Shown here piece after piece: positions 26,327 through 35,121 of a DNA stretch of 64,000 nt. The stretch is from the NCBI GenBank assembly GCA_015655075.1, contig JAATFT010000094.1, positions 26,853-90,852 of the forward strand, written 5' to 3'. Source of the DNA: Clostridiales bacterium. GTDB lineage: Bacteria; Bacillota; Clostridia; Lachnospirales; Lachnospiraceae. The position numbers and the translations under genes are program-made. Numbering within the stretch: position 1 is the stretch's first letter; every line of letters begins with the position of its first letter. The notes below the pieces were generated by a model. It ran no database searches and had not been told where the DNA came from. It worked only from the letters and a program-made list of their open reading frames with translations.

Positions 26327-27226
26327 TCAGCATTTAACAGCCCCCAGCATGATACCTTTTGTAAAAAAGCGCTGCATAAACGGATATACTATAAAAATGG
26401 GCAAAAAAGCCAGCACAGTGATTGTCATACGAACGCCTTTTGTAGAAATGGAGGCTGCTGCCGAACTAATTGTACCATGGGAATTTTTTACCTGATCTGC
26501 CATCTGCTGTGCCTGATTTAGATATTGATATAACAAATATTGTAATGTTTGAATTCCTTCATTTTTACTGGTATAAATATAGTTATCAAACCATGAATTC
26601 CAATGTGATACGGCCGCAAATACCGCTATTGTTGCAATAATAGGCTTCGATAACGGAATAATCACACTTGTAAATACTTTAAAATAACCCGCACCGTCAA
26701 TAACTGCCGCCTCTTCCAGTTCCTTCGGAAGCTGTTCTACAAACGTTTTTATTAAGATAATATAGTAACCAGAAACCGTCATGGGTAAAATATAAACCCA
26801 GAAATTATTTAACAAACCGTAAGAACGAATCAAAATAAAGGTCGGAATTAAACCTCCGTTAATATACATAGTCAATACTACTGCTCTGTATAAAACTTTT
26901 CTGCACGGCATTTCCTCTTTTGTAAATAAATAGCCCATAATTGCACTGGCAAATACCGTAACAAAGGTTCCTAATACAGTTCTTAAAATAGAAATGAGCA
27001 GGGAATGAAAAAAACCGTTTAACACTAAAATCTCTTTATAGTTATTTAAAGTAAATCCCTTCGGGAACAGAATAGGAGCTTTTATGTCGGCAACCGACGG
27101 ATCGCTGACAGTATAGATTATCATTGTCCAGAACGGATAAACACATATCAATGTAAATCCAATCAAAAGAATGTAATTAAATATCTGAAAAATTCTTCTT
27201 GATGGTTTCTCTTTCTTTGTGTACAT
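26327..27226 (-). CDS. Sugar ABC permease, LplC/YtcP type
   Basis: 299-residue CUT1 permease with six transmembrane segments. The EAA loop is EELEEAAVIDGAGYFKVFTS near residue 185. The long MetI-like C-terminal half and the ending MQRFFTKGIMLGAVKC are characteristic of LplC-type subunits. Pairs with the LplB-type permease 12 bp upstream. RBS AGAGAGG. Imports an oligosaccharide together with the large binding protein; the energising ATPase is not in this window, as usual for Firmicute CUT1 systems sharing MsmX-type ATPases. Confidence 0.92.
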   Translation of the reverse strand: MYTKKEKPSRRIFQIFNYILLIGFTLICVYPFWTMIIYTVSDPSVADIKAPILFPKGFTLNNYKEILVLNGFFHSLLISILRTVLGTFVTVFASAIMGYLFTKEEMPCRKVLYRAVVLTMYINGGLIPTFILIRSYGLLNNFWVYILPMTVSGYYIILIKTFVEQLPKELEEAAVIDGAGYFKVFTSVIIPLSKPIIATIAVFAAVSHWNSWFDNYIYTSKNEGIQTLQYLLYQYLNQAQQMADQVKNSHGTISSAAASISTKGVRMTITVLAFLPIFIVYPFMQRFFTKGIMLGAVKC

Positions 27227-27238
27227 AGTAATACCTCT

Positions 27239-28147
27239 CTAAATAATATATTCTCCCCGTATCCTTTTTGCAGCTTTATTGGCTAGCGTAAGCAGTAAAA
27301 CACTAATCGCAAATTTCATGATTCCAATTGCCACACCATAGGAATAATCCTGTGATTCCAGGCCGATTCTATACACATACAGATCCAATACTTCAATGTT
27401 CGATGCTGTTTGTGGATTTTTAAACAGAAAATATTGCTCAAATCCTGTGTTTAAAAGATTCCCAATATTCAACATTAATAATACAAAATAAGTTTCTGAA
27501 AGCGCAGGAAACGTAATATGAAGTGCACATTTAAAGTATCCTGCTCCATCTACCTTTGCGGCATTGTAAAGTTCCTGATCAATCCCCGTTATAGCCGCCA
27601 AATAAATAATTGCATTCCATCCAAGGGTTTTCCATAATTGCAAAAATGATTGAAACCAATAAACTGCATTGGAATCTCCCATAATATTATACGTATTGCC
27701 TGCATCGACGTTAACTCCGAAAACCTGTAAAACAGCATTAACCAGGCCATCATGTGAAAACAGGGAAAATGCCAGGGAATATACAATAATCCAACTGATA
27801 AAGTTAGGAATTGTGGAAAAAATCTGAATTATTTTCTGTACCGGCCTTAATTTGATTTCATTTAATAATATGGCAAACAGCATAGGCAACGGTGTTAAAA
27901 TAATGCTGATTCCTGCAAAAATGAGCGTATTTTTTATCACCCGAAAGGTATTTACATCCGTAAAAAGCATTCTGAAATACTTTAGTCCTACAAAATCACA
28001 ATCCTTTAATGCGATTCCCGGGATGTAATCATATAAGGAATAAATCCATCCAAACACCGGCATATAATTAAATAAAAGAATCAAAACCATAAAGGGAAGT
28101 GCCATTAATAATAATCTATAACGATAAAAGCTTTTTCGTTTTGCCAT
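27239..28147 (-). CDS. Sugar ABC permease, LplB type
   Basis: 302 residues, six transmembrane segments. LPFMVLILLFNYMPVFGWI at the N-terminus and the EAA-loop QELYNAAKVDGAGYFKCALH near residue 190 identify an LplB-type CUT1 permease. The ATG at 28147 is supported by GGAAGG; a TTG upstream at 28165 is less likely. Separated from the binding-protein gene by a strong hairpin. Confidence 0.92.
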   Translation of the reverse strand: MAKRKSFYRYRLLLMALPFMVLILLFNYMPVFGWIYSLYDYIPGIALKDCDFVGLKYFRMLFTDVNTFRVIKNTLIFAGISIILTPLPMLFAILLNEIKLRPVQKIIQIFSTIPNFISWIIVYSLAFSLFSHDGLVNAVLQVFGVNVDAGNTYNIMGDSNAVYWFQSFLQLWKTLGWNAIIYLAAITGIDQELYNAAKVDGAGYFKCALHITFPALSETYFVLLMLNIGNLLNTGFEQYFLFKNPQTASNIEVLDLYVYRIGLESQDYSYGVAIGIMKFAISVLLLTLANKAAKRIRGEYII

Positions 28148-28199
28148 TGTTTTTGTTCCTTCCAAATTAAGCGATAATTGTGCAAGTCTCCGTTACCTG

Positions 28200-28253
28200 G
28201 TACCGCATTGCATAGATTTCAGTGAATTTATCGAAACTTATGCAATGCGGTAC
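28200..28253 (-). terminator. Intercistronic hairpin between binding protein and permeases
   Basis: A perfect 15-bp stem GTACCGCATTGCATA (28200-28214) with 28239-28253, loop 24 nt, extendable by pairs on both sides. No T-run on the coding strand, so partial termination or 3'-end protection is more likely than full termination. Confidence 0.65.
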
Positions 28254-28269
28254 TGGTATTTCGTTTCTT

Positions 28270-30003
28270 TTATTTGGCTGTTGATTCCTCTACTTTGTCT
28301 TTTGCCTTCTGGTAAGTATCCGTCCACCACTGAACGGCTGTATCAATGTCAGCTGCTTTTAAATCGGACATCAATTTTTCTTTTACCGTATTAAATGCCG
28401 ATTCATCCTCGGCCTGAACTAAATAAGGTATTGCATTAGTTACAATTTCAACTACGTTATTGTCAATACGCGTAATATCTTGAGGTGCACTTTCCATACA
28501 AGCAGTATACAAACTATTGATTTTACTTTGGTCAAAAGATTTTCCTTCTTCTATCCGTTTATTAATAATCTCACTCGGATAATTCAACCCGAAAGCATTA
28601 CACATATCCTGCTCTGTCGTTGAAAGTGAACTGCTGAACACCTTATCTGTATTCCAAAGAGATGCCGGAGCACCGTCTTCCAAAATAGCGGTAGCGCCAA
28701 TTGCACTTATTGAATCCCATCCATATGAACCAGATAACCCCAGTTCTCCCCAGTTCTCTGTTCTGGCCGGATCAGATTTCATCGCAACAGTATCATCCGT
28801 CAACTCACCATTTTCCCAGTTCTGACCTTCAATTCCTGAAAAGATAAGTCTGGCAAACTCTTCGCTGTTAAAAAAATCAAGGGCCATAATTGCTCTGTCT
28901 ATATTTTTACTGTGACTTGACACAAAAAAGAGTTTATCACTCCATCCGCCCGGAGAAGTCGCTCCTGACCATACCATATTGGAAGGCAAAATAATATATG
29001 ATTCATCACTGTCTGCATGGCCGGAATTCCAGTCACCATAATGCCAGCTGTTGATTCCGCCTAAGTACTGACCTTTTGTATATTTGCCTTTTAAGTCTTC
29101 CGCCTTTTCAATGAAGCAGTCCGGGTCTAGAAGTCCTTCCTTATACATCTGATTGTAAAAATGCATATCGTCCCAGAAGGGGCTTGACTCTTCCTCTGTC
29201 ATAACATTGGAAATTAATTCATTATTTCTGACATCTACCAGATACATACAGTTTCCATCAACATTCGTATATCCCAAATCCAACATTCCGCGAAATGTCC
29301 ATGAATGCAAACCGGAGTCATTATAATGCCCCATGGCATAAACGGGAAGACCCTCCTCTGTTTCGGAATAAACTTCTTTCATTTTCTTTAATGCTTCAAT
29401 GTAGTCTTCTCCAGAGTTAATTTCCGGCATTCCTATTTTTTTATAGAGATCCCATCGGACAACATATCCATACATAACAGTAGGATATTTTTCACCTTCT
29501 CCTTCACCTAACTCACCTGGTGTGGTAAAATATAAATTGCTTTCATCACCGCTTCTGAATTCCCGGATAATACTATTTCTGGTTTCAAAACGGTCTGAAA
29601 AGATATTCTTAGCCAATGTATCCGTATAATCATCCAGATATACGGCATGTTTTCCTTTCAGTACATTTTCAATGTATTCCGGTCCGATACACATAATATC
29701 GCACATATCTCCCGATGTAAGATCTATGCTTAACTTCTGATCATCATAATTAATAATTTTCAATTCAATATTCAACTTATCTTCAATCGCTTTTGTAATT
29801 TCCATAGGCCAATACTTATAAGTAGATGAGTCTACAAAATTCTTGATTCCCACTGTAATTGTAATCTTTTCTGAAGTATCAGAAGATGTTTTTACATCAC
29901 CGGTTTCTGGATCGTTTTTCCCGTTATTACCACAGCCTCCCAGTACTACGATTGCCATTGCGCAACACAATGCAATGAATTTTTTCATCATTTTTCTTTT
30001 CAT
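28270..30003 (-). CDS. Extracellular oligosaccharide-binding lipoprotein, LplA type
   Basis: 577 residues. The signal segment ends in lipobox LGGC (Cys24). The large size and type 1 extracellular solute-binding fold, with GDMCDIMCIG near residue 110, fit the LplA/YtcQ family that serves CUT1 importers of complex glycans. The ATG at 30003 lies seven bases after AAGGAG; ATGs further upstream overlap the RBS or lack one. First gene of the leftward glycan operon; the divergent YesN/YesM system probably controls it. Confidence 0.9.
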   Translation of the reverse strand: MKRKMMKKFIALCCAMAIVVLGGCGNNGKNDPETGDVKTSSDTSEKITITVGIKNFVDSSTYKYWPMEITKAIEDKLNIELKIINYDDQKLSIDLTSGDMCDIMCIGPEYIENVLKGKHAVYLDDYTDTLAKNIFSDRFETRNSIIREFRSGDESNLYFTTPGELGEGEGEKYPTVMYGYVVRWDLYKKIGMPEINSGEDYIEALKKMKEVYSETEEGLPVYAMGHYNDSGLHSWTFRGMLDLGYTNVDGNCMYLVDVRNNELISNVMTEEESSPFWDDMHFYNQMYKEGLLDPDCFIEKAEDLKGKYTKGQYLGGINSWHYGDWNSGHADSDESYIILPSNMVWSGATSPGGWSDKLFFVSSHSKNIDRAIMALDFFNSEEFARLIFSGIEGQNWENGELTDDTVAMKSDPARTENWGELGLSGSYGWDSISAIGATAILEDGAPASLWNTDKVFSSSLSTTEQDMCNAFGLNYPSEIINKRIEEGKSFDQSKINSLYTACMESAPQDITRIDNNVVEIVTNAIPYLVQAEDESAFNTVKEKLMSDLKAADIDTAVQWWTDTYQKAKDKVEESTAK

Positions 30004-30427
30004 ATACATTCTCCTTTTCTTTGTTCCTGATTCGGTTACAGGTTTGTATATTTTACATATCCATATTACCAAAATCAGATTCTGTTTTGTATGACATTTC
30101 TTTTTTCCCGTATGACATATTTTTCTTTTCTGACTTTATTTCACATAAATTTTGACTTTTTTTACTCATCTCTTTCATATAATACATAATCGAATCTATG
30201 TCTATGCTGCCTGATTTCATCCAATCACAATTTATTGGTGGTTTTTGAGAAAATAGCTCTGGTTTTTTGAAAAATATTGTAGTAAAATGAAAAAAATTAC
30301 AAGTATAGTCGGACAATATAATTAGAAAGGCTGATGACTCTGATTTTAATATTATTTCAATTAAAAATACAGATTTATAGCAGACCAAGAATAAAAAATA
30401 TCGGTTGCAAGGAGGAGATGAATTAAA
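30004..30427. promoter_or_regulatory. Divergent intergenic region between glycan operon and yesN
   Basis: 424 bp of AT-rich DNA with no gene. It must carry both divergent promoters, but no convincing -35/-10 pair or clear dyad could be assigned by eye. Confidence 0.4.
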
Positions 30428-31582
30428 ATGTATCGTGTACTATTTGCAGAAGATGAATTACTGGTAAGATTAGGGTTACAGAATTCTATTCCTTGGGAAT
30501 CCTTCGGAATGGAACTGGCAGGGGAGGCTGATAATGGCCTTATTGCATACAAAATGTTTAAAGAATTAAAGCCGGATATAGTAATTACCGATATTAAAAT
30601 GGATGGAATGGATGGATATGAACTAATCCGAAAAATCAGAGAAATCGATTCAAAATGTGCAATTGTGATTATAACCTGTCTGGATGATTTTGATGCTTTA
30701 AGAAAAATGATGGGGTTTCGCATAATGGGATATATTTTAAAAGCAAGTATGACCATGCAGGAAATCTCTAATATAATGGGACAGGTAAAAGAATATTTGG
30801 ATTATATATATCAGCAAAAACCGAAATTTTATCAGAAAAAAGCGGCTGAAAAGGATGAAATTTTGAAATATTTAAAAGGGGAAGAATGCGGGCAGCAAAT
30901 TAGCTGGAAGTCTGAAACAGGTTTTTTTAAAAATGAGATTGCCGCAATTTCCATGTTAAAATTGAAAAGTACGGATCAGGGAAAAATTAATGATCTTGCC
31001 ATGAAACTAATTCATGAATTATTAAAACAGTGGTTATCCGGATGTTATGTACTTCAAACAGATACGTTTGAAGTACTTATATTCACTAATCAAACAGAAA
31101 AATGCCTGACTGAGGATTTCCGACATTTTGATACCTCGGTTACACAATTTCTAGGTGTAAATTTTAATAGAGTAACGGTAGAGTGCAATCAGAAAACATT
31201 TCCGGAAATATATGCAGAATTAAAGGAAAAATTTGAGCTCGTGGAAAGCCAGGATATAAATATGAATATTATTATTCAGCAGGCAGTTGACTATTTAAAA
31301 GAAAATTATCAAAAACCTTTAACGCTTCCTAAAATAGCAAAAAAATTTGGATTAAGTCCCAGCTATCTGTCCTACCTGTTTAAAAAAGAAACAGGAAAAA
31401 ATTATGTAGATTTTTTAACTGAATTACGTTTGATGCATGTATTAAGTGATTTAAAAACATCAAAGGATAAAATTCAGGTTGTGGCTGAACGAAATGGATT
31501 TTCAAATTTGGAATATTTCAGCCGCTTTTTTAAGAAAAAAACGGGAACCTCTCCGGCAAAATGGAGGCAAGAGCATTGTTAA
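30428..31582 (+). CDS. Response regulator, YesN type (receiver + AraC)
   Basis: 384 residues. The receiver domain (1-~120) has acidic pocket EDE at 8-10, phospho-acceptor Asp55 in VITDIKMDG, and Lys105. A linker domain follows, then a C-terminal AraC DNA-binding domain (~285-384) with LPKIAKKFGLSPSYLSYLFK and NGFSNLEYFSRFFKK. Activates the divergent LplABC/GH20/GH29 operon by inference from position. The partner kinase gene overlaps its 3' end. RBS GGAGGAG. Confidence 0.92.
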   Translation: MYRVLFAEDELLVRLGLQNSIPWESFGMELAGEADNGLIAYKMFKELKPDIVITDIKMDGMDGYELIRKIREIDSKCAIVIITCLDDFDALRKMMGFRIMGYILKASMTMQEISNIMGQVKEYLDYIYQQKPKFYQKKAAEKDEILKYLKGEECGQQISWKSETGFFKNEIAAISMLKLKSTDQGKINDLAMKLIHELLKQWLSGCYVLQTDTFEVLIFTNQTEKCLTEDFRHFDTSVTQFLGVNFNRVTVECNQKTFPEIYAELKEKFELVESQDINMNIIIQQAVDYLKENYQKPLTLPKIAKKFGLSPSYLSYLFKKETGKNYVDFLTELRLMHVLSDLKTSKDKIQVVAERNGFSNLEYFSRFFKKKTGTSPAKWRQEHC

Positions 31583-33309
31583 GAAAATGGTATATAAGGA
31601 GTATGAGAAAAATTAACTGGCAGAAAAAGGTAGTCCTGTCAATTATTGGGGCAATTATATTAATAATTGCAATTCTATTCGGAGTAACCTATGAATTTTT
31701 TGTAAATCGGTTAAAACAGAATGATGAAAAAATTGCCCTGTTAAATTTTAAGCAGGCTGAAAAAAATTTGCAGGACCTTATAGGACTGTCGGTTCAAGAA
31801 GGAACACGGTATTATATGGAGCAGGAAGCTTGGTCATTCAGTAAACAGAATTATGCTAAAACTAAAAGAAATGTCTTTTTAGATCGAAAAATTATCAAGA
31901 ATTTTGAATCCCTTATGGAAATTAATAACAATTTATATAGCTGTGTACAGCTTAACGGTAACGGAACTTTTATTCTGTCTTCAGAACGTAAAAGCTTTAC
32001 AGGCGTTGAAATTTTATCGGAAGATGCTAAAAGAATTCTAGAAGAAAGCCAGGATTCGTATCCTGGATATTTATGGACAGAAGGCGATAAGCTGGGAATT
32101 GATGAAAACAGTGATCTTTATGCTGCGGTAAGCAATCCGGTATTAATGGGAATTTATTCATTTAATAAAGGAATCTCTATTGAAAAAAACAGCTATCTCC
32201 TTATCACAATTTCGGAAGATGCAATTTGTAAATGTTATGAATCTGTTATTTATAATAACAGTCAGGCGATGTTGTTAAACGAAGAGGAAGAAATTATATC
32301 TGCAACTGCTAAGAAAATCATCGGAACAAAATTTATAGCAGACGAAAAATATCAGATTGTAAAATACCCCCTTTCATATAATAATTGGACGATGGTTAAT
32401 ATGATTCCTGTAAAAAGCTATCAATATGAAAGCAGAAGTATTCGAAATTTTGGTATTTTAATTGCTGCAATTGCATCGCTCCTGGTGATTATAGTTTCCT
32501 TAATTTGGAGTAAAAAATACACGAAACCGATTCAAATTTTAATGGATCACATGGAAAACGTAGGGCAGGAAAGATTTGATATGCCTAAGCCAAGGCATGT
32601 GGGATGGCCGGAATTAGATAATCTGAATCAAACTTTTTACCATACAGTGCAAAAGCTAAAGAGTTACATGGAAAAACTTAAGCAAACCGAACAGGAAAAG
32701 GCACAGGAGGAAATGCGCGCTCTACAGTATCAGATTAATCCGCATTTTTTGTACAATTCTTTAAATTCTATCCGGTGGATGGCAATGATGACGAATAATA
32801 CCAAGGTTGCAGATGCTCTTGTTATGCTGAGCAAAATAATTACTCCTGTTTTTAAAAATCCAAGTTTTACATGGAAAATTAAGAACGAACTTGAATTTCT
32901 TGATAATTATATTTGGATGATGGGATTACGTTTTGGCGAAACTCTGGATTATAAGATGAATTGTCCAAAAGAGCTGGAAGAAGAAATAATACCACGTTTT
33001 GTTCTGCAGCCGGTGCTGGAAAACTGCTTTGTGCACGGGCAAACCCGTCAGGGAATCCGTCATATTATAGTTAAAATTGAAAAGCCCGGAGATCATTTTT
33101 ATATTGAAATTCAAAACGATACTACAAAAATTCAACCAGAATTCTTAGAGAAGGTTAATGAAAAACTGCTACATATGGATATGGTGCAAAAAGAAGAATT
33201 AGGTCTTTATAATGTTGCAAGACGGCTGTATTTTTTATACGGAGAATCTTCCAGCGTCACACTTCATGCAATTTCAGAAACAGAGATTATGGTAAAAATT
33301 ATATTTTGA
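31561..33309 (+). CDS. Sensor histidine kinase, YesM type
   Basis: 582 residues: TM1 (~20-45), extracellular sensor (~46-295), TM2 (~298-320), HAMP (~320-375), then a His_kinase domain with phospho-acceptor in LQYQINPHFLYNSLNSIRW and a LVLQPVLENCFVHG-type N-box. The G-box is weak: after the N-box, LGLYNVARRLYFLYG is seen but the usual DNGxG motif is replaced by QNDTT, an atypical ATP-lid. The start is uncertain: 31561 overlaps the yesN stop, and an ATG at 31603 follows AAGGAG too closely. Senses the glycan or its importer and phosphorylates the adjacent YesN. Confidence 0.9.
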   Translation: MEARALLRKWYIRSMRKINWQKKVVLSIIGAIILIIAILFGVTYEFFVNRLKQNDEKIALLNFKQAEKNLQDLIGLSVQEGTRYYMEQEAWSFSKQNYAKTKRNVFLDRKIIKNFESLMEINNNLYSCVQLNGNGTFILSSERKSFTGVEILSEDAKRILEESQDSYPGYLWTEGDKLGIDENSDLYAAVSNPVLMGIYSFNKGISIEKNSYLLITISEDAICKCYESVIYNNSQAMLLNEEEEIISATAKKIIGTKFIADEKYQIVKYPLSYNNWTMVNMIPVKSYQYESRSIRNFGILIAAIASLLVIIVSLIWSKKYTKPIQILMDHMENVGQERFDMPKPRHVGWPELDNLNQTFYHTVQKLKSYMEKLKQTEQEKAQEEMRALQYQINPHFLYNSLNSIRWMAMMTNNTKVADALVMLSKIITPVFKNPSFTWKIKNELEFLDNYIWMMGLRFGETLDYKMNCPKELEEEIIPRFVLQPVLENCFVHGQTRQGIRHIIVKIEKPGDHFYIEIQNDTTKIQPEFLEKVNEKLLHMDMVQKEELGLYNVARRLYFLYGESSSVTLHAISETEIMVKIIF

Positions 33310-33516
33310 GGAGATTCTTCCTCCCTGGAGCCGGTTCTCTCTGACTTCTTCCGCCTGCATCCTGATTTCCATCCCTCTACTTTTAATATTAATAAAAATA
33401 AGCCGAAATTGATATATAAAATTGTCATCTTTATCAGAGGATGTCAGGGGGATTACAAAAGCGGGTTATAGCTTAACCTTAACATAGAGGAGAGAAGTGC
33501 TAAAGGAGATTAATAT

Positions 33517-35121
33517 ATGATGAATGAAGTACAGTTAAGAATCATAGTTGCTGACGATGAAGCCATGCAGCGGAATGTACTAAAAAAAATTATTCACAAA
33601 CTATGCCCGACTTTTGAGGTTATCGCATGCAGCAATGGGAAAGAGGTTTACGATATTTTAATGGAGAAACCGGTGGATATCATTTTAACAGATATCCGTA
33701 TGCCGATTATGGGAGGAATGGAACTGATCAAAAAGATCTTTGAGGAATATCCAAAAACTAAGGTGATCCTGATCAGTGCCTACCAGGAATTTGAATATGC
33801 GCAGAATGCGATCAAATATAAGGTTGTTGAGTATCTGATAAAACCGTTTCGTATAACGGAGGTTCAGAAGGTTTTACAAAAGGTCCGGAATGAGATCCGG
33901 AAAGAAAACGAGAATGAGAACAGTCTGAATAAATACCAGGTTTTAGCGACGAAAGCAAAGAAGCAGGAGGAATATAATCTTTTGCAGGATATCCTTAAAG
34001 GTAACCTGGAGGCTGTTAAATCGAATGAAGATAAATACGGCATATTACAGGAATTCGGAACCGTGGCCCTGCTTCGGTGGAGAACAGAATCAGGGGATTC
34101 TAAGAAGGTGTACCGCACATTGTCACAACAGCAGCAAAGTATTTTCATGGAGCATATCTCGTTTTTGTTTCCAAATATGTTTTTGTCCCCCCAGGCAAAT
34201 GATTTTAATAAGTCAGTCCATAAGGCGGTCTTACTGCTCCCGAAAGAAACCGCATTAGAAGTAGAACAAAAATTAGAATACTGTCTTAATCAGTTACGAC
34301 AGAAAAATATTATTTTCTGGGCGGGTTTATCGAACACAAAATTATGTCTGGCAGATTCCGCGGCAGAAGCCCTGGTACAGGCAGAAGAGATGCTGGCTTT
34401 TTATTTTTATGAGACCGGGGGAGGTGTCTTTTCCTTTGATAAGATGCATACCGTTATGGATATTCCGACAAAGTCTACGGCTTCCTTTGAAAACCAGCTG
34501 CATCGGGCCATCCGCAATTATGATTTGAATCAGATGGGGGATATAATTGCTGGCATGAAAACAGCACTGTCAAAAGAATCAAGATGTTATCCCAATAAAA
34601 TTAAGCACAGGATATCTTCTGTAATCGTATTGCTCCTGAAAGAACTGGAGAATGCAATTTTACAGGAACAGTACGACCAGTTATTAAACCAGTCTTATCA
34701 AATGTATGCGGAATGTGATTCCTTCGATCAGTTGTTTGAAATTTCAAAGCAGTTATTAGGACAGGCTATACAGTGTTCCCGACAGAAAGTAAATCAATCC
34801 GATGCGGTGGAAGAATGTATCGCTTATATTAAGACGCATCTGGACAGCGATCTATCCCTGCAAAAGGTAGCAGAGTACGTACATTTTCATCCGAATTATT
34901 TATCCGGAAAGTTAAAGGAAAAGGTAGGACTGCCCTATAGTGTGTACGTACTGAAACTAAGGATGGAACTGGCCTGCAGGCTATTGATAGACACTAACGG
35001 CAAAATACAGGAGATAGCCTTAAAATGCGGCTTTCATGACAGTAATTATTTTAACAGGATGTTCCGCCGGGAATTTAATATTTCTCCGGAACATTACAGA
35101 AAGGCTCATAAAAAATGGTAA
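33517..35121 (+). CDS. Response regulator, YesN type (second system)
   Basis: 534 residues. The receiver has ADDE at 12-15 and phospho-acceptor Asp59 in ILTDIRMPIMGG, with Lys of YLIKPF at ~110. A long (~290 residue) middle region of the type found in large YesN proteins follows, then a C-terminal AraC pair (~430-534: LQKVAEYVHFHPNYLSGKLK and CGFHDSNYFNRMFRR). AAAGGAG precedes the first ATG. The kinase gene follows with a 7-bp overlap, and a sugar importer lies downstream, so this pair probably controls the 37-44 kb arabinoside locus. Confidence 0.92.
   Translation: MMNEVQLRIIVADDEAMQRNVLKKIIHKLCPTFEVIACSNGKEVYDILMEKPVDIILTDIRMPIMGGMELIKKIFEEYPKTKVILISAYQEFEYAQNAIKYKVVEYLIKPFRITEVQKVLQKVRNEIRKENENENSLNKYQVLATKAKKQEEYNLLQDILKGNLEAVKSNEDKYGILQEFGTVALLRWRTESGDSKKVYRTLSQQQQSIFMEHISFLFPNMFLSPQANDFNKSVHKAVLLLPKETALEVEQKLEYCLNQLRQKNIIFWAGLSNTKLCLADSAAEALVQAEEMLAFYFYETGGGVFSFDKMHTVMDIPTKSTASFENQLHRAIRNYDLNQMGDIIAGMKTALSKESRCYPNKIKHRISSVIVLLLKELENAILQEQYDQLLNQSYQMYAECDSFDQLFEISKQLLGQAIQCSRQKVNQSDAVEECIAYIKTHLDSDLSLQKVAEYVHFHPNYLSGKLKEKVGLPYSVYVLKLRMELACRLLIDTNGKIQEIALKCGFHDSNYFNRMFRREFNISPEHYRKAHKKW

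Noticed and set aside
33310..33516. Terminator after the first yesM
   Set aside because: Short self-complementary bits (GAGGAG/CTTCCTCC) are too weak and lack a following T-run.
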